Source: Halocynthiibacter sp. SDUM655004
GTDB lineage: Bacteria > Pseudomonadota > Alphaproteobacteria > Rhodobacterales > Rhodobacteraceae
Assembly: GCF_026015885.1 (NCBI RefSeq)
Contig: NZ_JAPDUG010000006.1
Coordinates: 1 to 53,455 of the forward strand
DNA: 53,455 bases
Direction of reading: 5' to 3'
Each line of letters opens with the position of its first letter. Positions within the stretch are counted from its first letter, which is position 1. Made by a program: the position numbers and the translations under genes. A model generated the notes under the pieces. That model had not been told where the DNA came from, did no database searches, and saw only the letters and a list, made by a program, of their open reading frames with translations. This document shows, piece by piece, positions 1-7,423 of the stretch.

Positions 1-20
1 CCTCTGCCTTCGGAGGGCAG
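1..20. repeat. Left attachment core (attL side)
   Basis: These 20 bp are identical to 53436..53455 and hold the whole anticodon stem-loop of tRNA-Arg(CCG) plus three variable-loop bases. The copy marks the left junction of the prophage. At this end only the core is visible; the displaced original tRNA 3' half would lie just left of the window. The true repeat may extend leftward, since the window begins exactly at the core. Confidence 0.9.
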
Positions 21-95
21 TGCTAGGGGCTATATTCACCGTTTAAACCCCGTTTGTTCTTGTTTTCGACCTGTTTCGAGTCCGTTTAGACGCCT

Positions 96-122
96 GTATC
101 GTGGGCGAAACGTGGGCCAAAC
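96..122. promoter_or_regulatory. Left integrase arm-type site (candidate)
   Basis: Bases 96-117 are a perfect 22-bp direct repeat of 53335..53356 inside the 3' end of the integrase gene. Within it the 11-mers GTGGGCGAAAC and GTGGGCCAAAC (101-122) stand in tandem, one helical turn apart. The copy starts 75 bp inside the left core, and its partner ends 79 bp inside the right core, so in the circular attP they flank the core almost symmetrically. That is the arrangement expected of arm-type sites bound by the integrase N-terminal domain. Alternatively it is a remnant of an integrase-end duplication. Confidence 0.65.
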
Positions 123-152
123 CTGTTTTGTTCGCTCACGCCTCGGATTTTA

Positions 153-509
153 TCACGGCCCAATCGCGCTATTCAGGCGAAAGTTTCCTTTGAGCTGCAA
201 GCTCGGATTATTGCCGGCATCCGAAACCCAAATCTCATATCGGTAGGTTGAGTTTGCGGATAGCTGATTGTAATCCGGTTCTTGCAGAAAGAAGCTCCAG
301 ACCGCTCCTGGAATATCCACGAGATTTACCTGCGGCGCTGTTGTGAAGCGGTGTATCTCGGTTGAAATCGAGTTACTACCGGATCCGATAATTAGAGCGA
401 CTTGGCTATTCGAGGCGTCTGGCCATGCGGCCCCGTCCTTCTTTAGAGCGGCGCTAAACTCAATGGTTTCACCGGCTGTAAATTCTGTAAGGTGTTCAAG
501 TACGGCCAT
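153..509 (-). CDS. Putative phage tail or decoration protein
   Basis: This 118-residue protein is the last gene of the leftward late unit. It is predicted to be mostly beta-structured, with no cysteine, no signal peptide and no membrane segment. It begins MAVLEHLTEF and lies 3 bp after the repeat-rich fibre protein gene, so it is almost certainly co-transcribed with it. I do not recognise a named family. The Ig-like alternation of polar and hydrophobic residues and the location at the end of the late genes suggest a small virion or fibre-associated protein. Function is inferred from position only. Confidence 0.7.
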   Translation of the reverse strand: MAVLEHLTEFTAGETIEFSAALKKDGAAWPDASNSQVALIIGSGSNSISTEIHRFTTAPQVNLVDIPGAVWSFFLQEPDYNQLSANSTYRYEIWVSDAGNNPSLQLKGNFRLNSAIGP

Positions 510-512
510 TGT

Positions 513-1361
513 TCAGCCCTCCCCAACGAGTTGCGTGTGTGACGAGTTCCCCGCCAATGAAATGTCTATCGAAGCGCCATTGAGCGCGACAAACGAAGTG
601 TTGCCCGTTATCAGGGGATCGAAAATGTCGGTCACGGGATAAATGATCGCCAAGGTGGCGCTATATCCCGTTACGCTCGCTTTCCCATACCCAAGCCCAA
701 TAGCAGCGCTTGTTGAAATCGAGACAGGCGAACCGTCCAACGCAGTTGCACCAGCTCCAGCCGCAGCTCCAAACGATCCGGAGCCGACAGCATCCAAGCC
801 CTGCAAACTCACCTCACCAGCACCGGCGTTGATAGTGGCGCTGACGCTATACAGGAAGGCTTGCCCCTCGATCTCGACTGCACCTGCTCCGGCAGTTGCC
901 GTTGACGCGCCGGAAAATGTGGGTGTCTGCCCCTCGATCTGGATCGCTCCAGCTCCGGCGCTGATTGCAGAGCTGGCGCTGGCCGTTGCTGACCGCCCCT
1001 CGATCTCAACCGCACCAGCTCCGGCGAGTATGGTTACGGATACCGGCGTTTCGCTACTGAATGATGCAGCCAAACCCTGTACTTCGATCGCTCCAGCTCC
1101 GAGCGACAATGCCGCGCTGCCCGATACGGTCGGCCCTAAACCTTCTATGGTCGAAGCTCCGGCACCAGAGCTGCCGACAAACTGCCCAGACACAACAGGA
1201 GCTTCCCCCTGCATGTCTGCCGCCCCTGCCCCTGAGCTGATCGCGGCGTCAGAGGTTAAGCCTGGGGCTTCCCCTGACGTGCTGACAGAACCGGCCCCTG
1301 CTTCAATAGTCACCGAAGTTCCGGTTGATTGATAGTCCTGCCAAAAGATCAGCAACGACAT
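513..1361 (-). CDS. Glycine/alanine-rich repeat fibre-like protein
   Basis: The 282-residue protein is built from about ten imperfect repeats of 21-25 residues across residues 16-240. The loose consensus is a small-residue turn GAGA followed by a strand such as VEIEG and a Ser/Thr-rich strand. Such regular strand-turn repeats fit an extended beta-fibre or beta-solenoid. The non-repeat C-terminus (about 240-282) may be the tip or a trimerisation region. It is 4 bp downstream of the preceding structural gene and ends 3 bp before the last gene. Family unknown; a tail or decoration fibre role is inferred. Confidence 0.75.
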   Translation of the reverse strand: MSLLIFWQDYQSTGTSVTIEAGAGSVSTSGEAPGLTSDAAISSGAGAADMQGEAPVVSGQFVGSSGAGASTIEGLGPTVSGSAALSLGAGAIEVQGLAASFSSETPVSVTILAGAGAVEIEGRSATASASSAISAGAGAIQIEGQTPTFSGASTATAGAGAVEIEGQAFLYSVSATINAGAGEVSLQGLDAVGSGSFGAAAGAGATALDGSPVSISTSAAIGLGYGKASVTGYSATLAIIYPVTDIFDPLITGNTSFVALNGASIDISLAGNSSHTQLVGEG

Positions 1362-1365
1362 GGCG

Positions 1366-2232
1366 TTACCTCAGTCCGAATAGAAGCACACCGCTTACAC
1401 GGTCCGTCGCATCGGTGATGTTGCATCGCTTGCGCACAGAAATTCGATCACCAGAAACAAGGTCGCTTGGGAACCATTGAATCGCGCTGGATAAGACAGG
1501 GCGCTCCTCTGTCAGATAGAAATCCTTGAGCTGTTCGATGATTGTAACCTCAGAGGAAGCGGCCCCTTTGGCAAAATCGAACCAGCTATGGTTCACTTGC
1601 TGCGCGAGGTTGAAGTTGTCGTTACACATCACCCCGAAATAAGCGTAATCGTGCGAGAGAGAGCCGCCCTTGAGAGGATTATTGCTATAATTCGACGTGG
1701 CCATGCTTACTTCGGTCCATGCGCCCCACGTATCAGCAGACCCGCCGCTATCGACAGTCGCCCAACGCCCATAGTTCCCAGGCGATAGATCGAACGGCCC
1801 ACACTCCAAACGTGTAAAACTCGGAGTGGCGCTGAACAGGCTCGCTTTAAGCCCGACAATCTGCCCCGTGATATTCGACCGCACGTCTTGGGAGCAAGCC
1901 GCAGAAATGCGGGTTCCAGCGGGGATAGGGATTGTAACGTCCATACTGATCGTGTTGATCTCGCCGCCCGTGTAAAGCGGCAAATCGGCGATAATCACCT
2001 CGGAGCCAGACGCCCCAATGGCCACATGAAACAGGCCGTGAACACGACCATTGTTCGTAACATTGACTCTGAACCCGCCCCAATCTTCCGCTGTGGAAGC
2101 GTCAAGTTCGTGCCATGTGTGTGCGCTTACGTCCCACGGATCAGCCATTTGATGCTCTGTCGTGGTCGCCTTGAACCTGAAACCATCCTCGTTGTTGTGG
2201 GTTATGTCAGGCGTGGGAACATTCCAAGCCAT
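1366..2232 (-). CDS. Putative virion structural protein, beta-rich
   Basis: The 288-residue protein begins MAWNVPTPDI and is rich in Ser, Thr, Gly and aromatic residues without membrane segments. The pattern of predicted strands, with motifs such as WHELDAST and IPIPAGTRISAA, resembles carbohydrate-binding or jelly-roll domains found in phage appendages. It sits between two other probable structural genes with gaps of 4 and 8 bp, so it is part of the same late transcript. No exact family is recognised; assignment rests on composition and neighbourhood. Confidence 0.65.
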   Translation of the reverse strand: MAWNVPTPDITHNNEDGFRFKATTTEHQMADPWDVSAHTWHELDASTAEDWGGFRVNVTNNGRVHGLFHVAIGASGSEVIIADLPLYTGGEINTISMDVTIPIPAGTRISAACSQDVRSNITGQIVGLKASLFSATPSFTRLECGPFDLSPGNYGRWATVDSGGSADTWGAWTEVSMATSNYSNNPLKGGSLSHDYAYFGVMCNDNFNLAQQVNHSWFDFAKGAASSEVTIIEQLKDFYLTEERPVLSSAIQWFPSDLVSGDRISVRKRCNITDATDRVSGVLLFGLR

Positions 2233-2240
2233 TGCAACAC

Positions 2241-2702
2241 CTATGTAATAGCGGCGGTCGAGCGGAAGACGCCGTTTGCGTTGATGGTGACACTAAAATC
2301 GCCGTTCGTACTGGACGCGGAGCCGCCAGAAGGAAGCAGATCAACAAAGGAAATCGGCAAGTCGCTCGCCGCCAGAGTGCCGTTTGCATCAGCATCGCGC
2401 ACAATAACCGCATATTTCGCCGTGATTGTCGCGGAAGACCACACTTGGTTGTCGCAATCGACGGTCACGATATTACCGGATCGCGATACCGTAACGGCCA
2501 AGGTTTCGCCGTTCGTACTGTATCCGCCACCGTTGGCGACTTCATCAGCGGAAATATCCGACCAAGCATCATCCGTGAGCTGGTTCGGTGTGTAGCTGTC
2601 TGCTACCAGCACCATGCGGAAAGAGTCGTTTTCAAAATCCACATTGCCCTTGTGAATTTCTTCTAGGGCGTGGGCAAAAACAAAGAAATCATCTGCTGCC
2701 AT
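2241..2702 (-). CDS. Putative phage tail-associated protein
   Basis: The 153-residue protein begins MAADDFFVFA. Its start overlaps the end of the o-spanin gene by 14 bp, which suggests translational coupling. Residues 10-65 (HALEEIHKG, DSFRMVLVADSY, LTDDAWSDIS) look like a short family of phage virion proteins found near tail fibres; the C-terminal half is Ser/Thr/Ala-rich and beta-like. No signal peptide or catalytic motif is visible. A structural role is inferred from the neighbours on the left. Confidence 0.65.
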   Translation of the reverse strand: MAADDFFVFAHALEEIHKGNVDFENDSFRMVLVADSYTPNQLTDDAWSDISADEVANGGGYSTNGETLAVTVSRSGNIVTVDCDNQVWSSATITAKYAVIVRDADANGTLAASDLPISFVDLLPSGGSASSTNGDFSVTINANGVFRSTAAIT

Positions 2703-2940
2703 GTTGAGCTTCCTTCTGTTTGTGAGGACATTCCGCCCTCCAATCTTCGTTGTTTACGAGGTCTTTCTTGAAGTTGGTTGGCCCCGTGAGAATCCGTGCA
2801 TCGACTTCGGCTTGCGTGAACTCGCGCGGTTCATATCGGTCGCAAAAGAGCGGCCCTTGATAGACAGGGACAGGATCAGGGCCGCAGCCACTCAATAGCG
2901 CGGTCGCGCAGATCATCATCAGACAGAGAATTAATCTCAT
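2689..2940 (-). CDS. Rz1-like outer-membrane spanin lipoprotein
   Basis: The 83-residue protein has a short hydrophobic signal (residues 3-15) ending in the lipobox LLSGC with Cys19 as the predicted lipidation site. A proline-containing periplasmic part follows. The 65-bp out-of-frame overlap with the upstream i-spanin gene is the classic Rz/Rz1 layout. In such pairs the lipoprotein is anchored in the outer membrane and joins the inner-membrane spanin to fuse the two membranes at the last step of lysis. That role fits the adjacent endolysin and holin-like genes. Confidence 0.8.
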   Translation of the reverse strand: MRLILCLMMICATALLSGCGPDPVPVYQGPLFCDRYEPREFTQAEVDARILTGPTNFKKDLVNNEDWRAECPHKQKEAQHGSR

Positions 2941-3127
2941 TGGCTCGCTCCCTGTGTTGAAGGTTTCCGTTCACCCGCGCCTCGCAGCCCTCGATTTGAG
3001 CGCTCAGAGCGGCGTTATCAGAGATCAGGGCGGCTTTGTCGCTCCGTAGGTCCATGACGTACCAGACCAGCCCCGCCACCGCTGCCAGAGCCACCAGAAA
3101 GGGCGCATATCGCGTCAAGAACATCAT
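2876..3127 (-). CDS. Rz-like inner-membrane spanin
   Basis: The 83-residue protein has one N-terminal membrane segment (about residues 7-27) followed by a helical periplasmic domain with heptad-like spacing (about 28-75), the usual i-spanin layout. It overlaps the endolysin stop codon at its start (ATGATG allows initiation at 3127 or 3124) and overlaps the lipoprotein gene by 65 bp at its end. It should span the periplasm with its o-spanin partner and disrupt the outer membrane during lysis. Assignment rests on architecture and position, since sequence conservation in this family is low. Confidence 0.8.
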   Translation of the reverse strand: MMFLTRYAPFLVALAAVAGLVWYVMDLRSDKAALISDNAALSAQIEGCEARVNGNLQHRERANEINSLSDDDLRDRAIEWLRP

Positions 3128-4092
3128 CGCTTAACGTTTGCCCCCGTGATTGCGTCCATGAGCCGAGCGCGTTTCGTTTTCTGCGAGAAGTAAATGACAG
3201 CCACCGCCACCGCGCCGAGAGCGGCAATCGTGGTCCACGGCATTGCAGAGATCGTATCCAGCACACTTTCCGCGTCTTTCGCCGCCTTGACCGCCTCAGT
3301 GACCGCCACGATACCAAAGCCGCCACCAGCGGCCTTTTCCGCGTTGTTGGCGTTTTTGATCGTCACAGAGGCTTCCTTGAGGTCTTTCATGGTCACATCG
3401 CGCTCGATCATGCGCGGCTGGGCATCGTTCAGCGCCAGCCATGTATTGCGCCCCACGATCCCGTCAGCCACCAAGCCATTGTCTTTCTGGAAGAGGCGCA
3501 CCCCATCATCGAGGAGCTTACCGAAATCGCTATCAATGCGGCCAATGTTGTAATTCAGGTCATGCAGCTTTGTTTGCAGGTGGCGCACCAATGGCCCCTG
3601 ATCGCCCCTGCGGATCGTGTGCAGACCGGCAGGAGGCGCGTCCACCGCGCGGCGATAGCCAAGCACCCGCTTGATTGGATACTTCTGGTCGCTGACTTCG
3701 TTGCCTTGGTTTCCGCCGCGAATAATCACCTTGTCGCCCTGGAACCCGACAAGGAAGCCCACATGCCCTTCTTTAGCGTCCGGATGGTTTCGCCATAGAA
3801 CGACCACATCACCGGCCACAGCCTCGGATTGGCCTACCTTCTCGCCCCAATCCAGATAGGACCGCGCGTTGAGCTTGCCCGTTCCATAAAGGCCGATCAG
3901 CGCCAGCACAGAGCCGACGAAAGCGGCGCACCACGGGGTTTCATCATCCTTGACCCATGAGTGGCCAGAGTCCGCGAACATCTGGACGATTTTAGGATTG
4001 TGCTTTGAGCCAGCCCACTCTTTGAGGCCGATCCAAGAGCCAGCCGCATCGAGCAGCGGAGCATTATATTTTGGGGGTGTAAAGTGCATCAT
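3124..4092 (-). CDS. Endolysin: CHAP/NlpC-like amidase, PG-binding domain, C-terminal membrane anchor
   Basis: Residues 10-150 resemble the TIGR02594-type cysteine amidase/peptidase family, with a catalytic Cys54 in TPWCAAFVG and His110 in EGHVGFLVG. Residues 156-221 form a peptidoglycan-binding type 1 domain (RRGDQGPLVRHLQ through GIVGRNTWLAL). Residues 286-303 are a hydrophobic helix close to the basic C-terminus, so the enzyme may be tethered to the inner membrane. The protein of 322 residues should cleave peptidoglycan during lysis. It lies between a membrane protein gene and the spanin pair, with ATGA overlaps on both sides. A fused membrane segment in an endolysin is unusual. Confidence 0.85.
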   Translation of the reverse strand: MMHFTPPKYNAPLLDAAGSWIGLKEWAGSKHNPKIVQMFADSGHSWVKDDETPWCAAFVGSVLALIGLYGTGKLNARSYLDWGEKVGQSEAVAGDVVVLWRNHPDAKEGHVGFLVGFQGDKVIIRGGNQGNEVSDQKYPIKRVLGYRRAVDAPPAGLHTIRRGDQGPLVRHLQTKLHDLNYNIGRIDSDFGKLLDDGVRLFQKDNGLVADGIVGRNTWLALNDAQPRMIERDVTMKDLKEASVTIKNANNAEKAAGGGFGIVAVTEAVKAAKDAESVLDTISAMPWTTIAALGAVAVAVIYFSQKTKRARLMDAITGANVKR

Positions 4093-4577
4093 TGTAGCGC
4101 CTCATGCTTGGGAGCTTCGAAGAGGTTAGAGAGAACGCAGCGCGGCCCCATCGGGATTATCCAGAACTGCACCCAATGGCAGGTTTCGATGTAGAATTGC
4201 CCAGAGTGGAAGCCGCGATTTATGCAGTTTTCCAGCGCCACATCAGAACCGATCCACCACCAGAGCGGCTTCACAAGGGGGTTTGTATTTCCCGCGTTGG
4301 CGCGATAGCCGAGCCATTCCGGCGTCTTGTAGTGGCAGACTGCGGAATGATCCTCGCGCAAGACTGCAACGCTGTACTTCCCTTGGAAGTCCTGCCGAAT
4401 TGAGCGGTCAGCGGTGACGTAAAATCCCGTTCCAACTGGACTCACCTGCACCGACTTCAAATCGTAGTAGGCATAAGGAATGACCAGAATAGGAGCCGTG
4501 ACCAGAAGCATCACGGCAAGCAACAGCCAATTCACGATGTTGTTGTTGTTTCTTAGCCAAGCGCGTGTATGGGTCAT
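4089..4577 (-). CDS. Unknown membrane protein in lysis cassette
   Basis: The 162-residue protein has one strong membrane segment (about residues 15-38), then a long, probably periplasmic domain with four cysteines and many tryptophans (KPLWWWIGSD, CHWVQFW). It overlaps the holin-like gene and the endolysin gene by 4 bp each, so it belongs to the lysis transcript. I do not recognise the family. It could control lysis or exclude superinfecting phage, but neither is shown by sequence. Confidence 0.65.
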   Translation of the reverse strand: MTHTRAWLRNNNNIVNWLLLAVMLLVTAPILVIPYAYYDLKSVQVSPVGTGFYVTADRSIRQDFQGKYSVAVLREDHSAVCHYKTPEWLGYRANAGNTNPLVKPLWWWIGSDVALENCINRGFHSGQFYIETCHWVQFWIIPMGPRCVLSNLFEAPKHEALQ

Positions 4578-4951
4578 TTCGTGCTACCTCCGAAGAATAA
4601 TGACGAAATCCTGTTTGCCGCCGCTGCAACCAATTGCTTTGTGTCCACGTCCTGAATGACGCTTAGAACCAGATCGAGGAGCCAGAAAATCAGGGTTGTC
4701 GTCAGAACAACCGACAGGGTTTCCGACCGCCCTAAAATCGCGCCCACATCAGGAGCCAGCGAGTAACCCAGAAGAGTTGAGATCGCGACAATCACCACCG
4801 AGCGTTGCTTGCTTTGCACCCATGTCCGTTGGAACACGAACAGCGCAGAGCCGACCAGAGCGAGATAAAACTCCAAAGGTTTTCCGTTGAACACGTATGC
4901 GCCCCTTTTGTTTTCATTTCCAAGGCGCATAATATTCATCTGAATATTCAT
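4574..4951 (-). CDS. Putative holin with three membrane segments
   Basis: The 125-residue protein has hydrophobic helices at about 26-42, 50-68 and 79-99, a class I holin-like topology, and a C-terminal cytoplasmic part. A GAGGAT ribosome binding site lies 8 bp before the first ATG at 4951. In-frame ATGs at codons 5 and 8 leave room for a dual-start arrangement as in lambda S. Its position two genes before the endolysin supports a role in timing lysis by opening the inner membrane. The membrane protein next to it is an alternative candidate. Confidence 0.65.
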   Translation of the reverse strand: MNIQMNIMRLGNENKRGAYVFNGKPLEFYLALVGSALFVFQRTWVQSKQRSVVIVAISTLLGYSLAPDVGAILGRSETLSVVLTTTLIFWLLDLVLSVIQDVDTKQLVAAAANRISSLFFGGSTK

Positions 4952-5039
4952 GCGACGATCCTCAACAGCGTCCCGCCCTCTTGGGCGAGATAGATGTTTT
5001 GGACTATGCCTGTCAGGATTGCCGTTGTGCGGCGTTTTT

Positions 5040-5582
5040 TCAGGACCAATAGGAATCGTCGGTGAAGTCTGCCGGAATACCGCCTGGGCGATCCTTCAAG
5101 GCTTTGGCTTTGAACGTCACAAGCGTAACGTGAGCTGCCGCAGCCTGTGCAAAAGCAAAGGTCGTTTGGGCGTCCATAGGCGTCACTGTATTATCGGACG
5201 CGATAAATCCGAACGCCTCCGTTCCACCATGCCAATACAGATCGCCAGCTTGTGCGCCGTTTAGCATCGCGAAGCCAGCCAGAGAACCAGCGCCGTTAAT
5301 GTTGGCAAGCGAAGAAGGGTCGTTCTGATACTCAACGCCGTTGAAGGTAAAGCCCCCGTATTTCCGGCGATCTTTCTCTTCATTCACAAGCTGTCGCAAC
5401 CGCTCTTGCTCTTGCTCGTTGGTCGGAACGTAAGGATTAGCGCGGTTCCCCGCACGGCACCATTGCGCGTATAAAACCGCCTCGGAGCTGCCATCACCAC
5501 TATCGACAAGCTCGGTGTGGCCGTTTTCAAACTCTATGAGAACAAGTCCGTCAGGTTGTGCGGTTGCGGTTACAATGTGCAT
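5040..5582 (-). CDS. DUF4376-type tail fibre assembly protein
   Basis: The 180-residue protein has the DUF4376 signature in its C-terminal half: RRKYGGFTFNGVEY at about 92-105, then IASDNTVTPMDA and an alanine-rich helix with a histidine. This domain is common in small phage proteins encoded straight after tail fibre genes, where it is thought to help fibre folding or assembly. Here it starts 14 bp after the collar-domain fibre gene. The N-terminal 60 residues are beta-like and may be specific to this fibre. Confidence 0.75.
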   Translation of the reverse strand: MHIVTATAQPDGLVLIEFENGHTELVDSGDGSSEAVLYAQWCRAGNRANPYVPTNEQEQERLRQLVNEEKDRRKYGGFTFNGVEYQNDPSSLANINGAGSLAGFAMLNGAQAGDLYWHGGTEAFGFIASDNTVTPMDAQTTFAFAQAAAAHVTLVTFKAKALKDRPGGIPADFTDDSYWS

Positions 5583-5596
5583 ATCTATCTAGCCTC

Positions 5597-7348
5597 TTAC
5601 GCGGATACTTGAGCTGTGAAGTGCAAGCGCACGATCCATTCGCTCGCGTTCTGAGTTAAGTCAGAACCGCCCGTATACTGCCCTCGGTCCTTAGATCGGA
5701 AAGTTAGGGTGTTGGGCCAAGACGGATCACTATTGGATAATACCCACGCTTCGAGCGAGGTTTCTGGGAAGTCGGCGACATTCGTGATTGCGAACTCCAT
5801 CCCCCCCGAAGCTATGGTGCCAGTTTCGATGTGAGGCAAAGGCCAACCCTGCGCATCGCAAAACGCATTGAGATCAAAACGACCACTGAATGTTGCATCA
5901 TTATCGACGCGCTTCGAAAAGCCTCTGATTGTCAGCTTGATGCTGTAATGAGCTACATCGCCGATTGTGTGGCGGTTAACCTCCACATCATGCAAGGTCG
6001 CGGCTGTATCCCCGTCAAGGTTCATGTCGAGAAGCCAAGCATCTGTGCCGTTGGTGGTGGTATATTTCCGTGAGTCTACCGCGCTCAATTCAAGGGTGCC
6101 GCCAAGCACAACCTCCCCATAGGCTTTGACGCAGGGCAGAAGCGCCCTGTTACGTGGTCGAGTTTCCTTGCCGTAGCGCGGCGAGCCATTGCTGCCATAG
6201 GTTTCTGGCTTAGTAGCGGAAAGCTGTCCGGCCAGCTCGTCCAGATAGTATTTTGAATCGTCGTTCTGGCCACCTTCTTCCACGTCCTCCTCGGAACCGC
6301 CTTCCTTATGGAGTTGGGTATTGCCGCCACTTGTGCGCTGAATGTTGTGACCGTGGCCTTGGAACATATCGTCTTGCCACGTACCGAACCCGCGCCCTGA
6401 ATCTCTAGTGCCGCGCCCGTGGTCCCAACCGCGAATAAACTCGCCGCGCAGGTCAGGGAGTCTAGGGTCTGAGCCAGAAGTCCCATAAGGCGAGCCAGCC
6501 GCAATAAGGAAGTCGCGCAGCTCTGGGTGGGCGGTCGTCACCGCCGCGCCGTTGGCTTCAAGAAAACCGGCTGGAGGCGTGGGTGCCAAGAACCACAAGA
6601 CAGTGCCGACCGGAACTATGTTTGCGGCAGCAAGGTCAACATTGGTTTTGTCCTCGATGGTAAAGGGCGCGGTCGTGTTATAGAGCGCTTCCGAAAACTG
6701 TTGAACATCTGAGCCGATCCGCAAGCCAAGGTTTTCTCGCGCTAGGGCCGCGTTCTGCACATCACTTAGGTTCTTGTTGGGCGCAAGCCCCCCTAAGACA
6801 GCATTATCGGCAGAGGCTTCGGCTTTCTTCGCCCAATGCATCGCCGAATACTCGCCATTCTGAACGACAGTATCCTCGGCCTCTGTTGCCCATTTCCGCG
6901 CAAGAGCGGCTTGCTCTTCAACAGCGGCAGAGAAAAACACGCCAGCTTTCGGAAGAAGAAGAACGGTAATGATAACATCATCATCCGGCGCGATTGGGAA
7001 AGACAGAACATCGTCAGTGATTGTGTAGTCGCTGTCTTGCGTGGTTTGCAGAGTGCTACCCACATAGATGATTGCGTTTTCCTCACTTTCCGGCGCAAAG
7101 GGCAGCGTGAAATCAAGAGTTGTTCCATCGCCGGTGAAATATGTTTTCGTGAGGTTGACCGGCTCCCCTGTCCGATCCGCATAGTCCAGAATTTCGGCTT
7201 CGAGATATTCGATGGCGCTGTTGACGCCAGACACAATATCATCGTGCGAGGTGTCTAAAGCTGTGCGCGTAGCTTTCTCGCCCTGTGCATAACGATTTAC
7301 GAACTTCCATACACGCGCGAGGCGCTTGGCTTTGTGGTCGAACGGCAT
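5597..7348 (-). CDS. Tail fibre protein with phage tail collar domain
   Basis: The 583-residue protein begins MPFDHKAKRL. Residues 1-130 form an N-terminal virion-attachment part including YTITDDVLSFPIAP. A helical stretch follows at about 140-180. The tail collar domain spans about 245-330: VPVGTVLWFLAP, AGFLEANG and LPDLRGEFIRGWD, then a metal-ligand-like HGHN. The C-terminal 160 residues are beta-rich and probably bind the receptor. The collar domain is typical of receptor-binding fibres. A DUF4376 assembly gene follows. The ribosome binding site lies within a hairpin just upstream. Confidence 0.88.
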   Translation of the reverse strand: MPFDHKAKRLARVWKFVNRYAQGEKATRTALDTSHDDIVSGVNSAIEYLEAEILDYADRTGEPVNLTKTYFTGDGTTLDFTLPFAPESEENAIIYVGSTLQTTQDSDYTITDDVLSFPIAPDDDVIITVLLLPKAGVFFSAAVEEQAALARKWATEAEDTVVQNGEYSAMHWAKKAEASADNAVLGGLAPNKNLSDVQNAALARENLGLRIGSDVQQFSEALYNTTAPFTIEDKTNVDLAAANIVPVGTVLWFLAPTPPAGFLEANGAAVTTAHPELRDFLIAAGSPYGTSGSDPRLPDLRGEFIRGWDHGRGTRDSGRGFGTWQDDMFQGHGHNIQRTSGGNTQLHKEGGSEEDVEEGGQNDDSKYYLDELAGQLSATKPETYGSNGSPRYGKETRPRNRALLPCVKAYGEVVLGGTLELSAVDSRKYTTTNGTDAWLLDMNLDGDTAATLHDVEVNRHTIGDVAHYSIKLTIRGFSKRVDNDATFSGRFDLNAFCDAQGWPLPHIETGTIASGGMEFAITNVADFPETSLEAWVLSNSDPSWPNTLTFRSKDRGQYTGGSDLTQNASEWIVRLHFTAQVSA

Positions 7349-7355
7349 CCCGCAA

Positions 7356-7378
7356 TTCCCTCATAATTGTTGAGGGAA
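7356..7378 (-). promoter_or_regulatory. Stem-loop covering tail-fibre ribosome binding site
   Basis: On the minus strand TTCCCTCA and TGAGGGAA form a perfect 8-bp stem around a 7-base loop. The right arm contains GAGGG, the only good Shine-Dalgarno sequence before the fibre start at 7348. The structure could limit translation unless opened, or act as a weak terminator after the preceding gene, although no T-run follows. Function is inferred. Confidence 0.45.
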
Positions 7379-7398
7379 ATATGGCAGGGCAAGTTATA

Positions 7399-7410
7399 GA
7401 GTTGCGGCGA
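7399..7410 (-). promoter_or_regulatory. Conserved late-gene upstream motif, copy 3
   Basis: The minus-strand 12-mer TCGCCGCAACTC is identical to the ones before the scaffold and portal genes, and here lies 50 bp before the tail-fibre start. A TATAAC follows one base downstream of the motif. It may be a phage-specific late promoter element or activator site. This copy is preceded by ACAA rather than AAAT. Confidence 0.5.
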
Positions 7411-7423
7411 TTGTTTGGCTGGA

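Noticed and set aside
643-1332. 229-codon plus-strand frame opposite the GAGA repeat protein
   Set aside because: Pro/Ala/Ser-rich mirror image of the repeat gene; no ribosome binding site, and the opposite strand fits the tightly packed operon.
5006-5036. GCCG/CGGC hairpin with T-run on the plus strand
   Set aside because: Stem is only 4 bp and points against the direction of all transcription here, so I do not call it a terminator.
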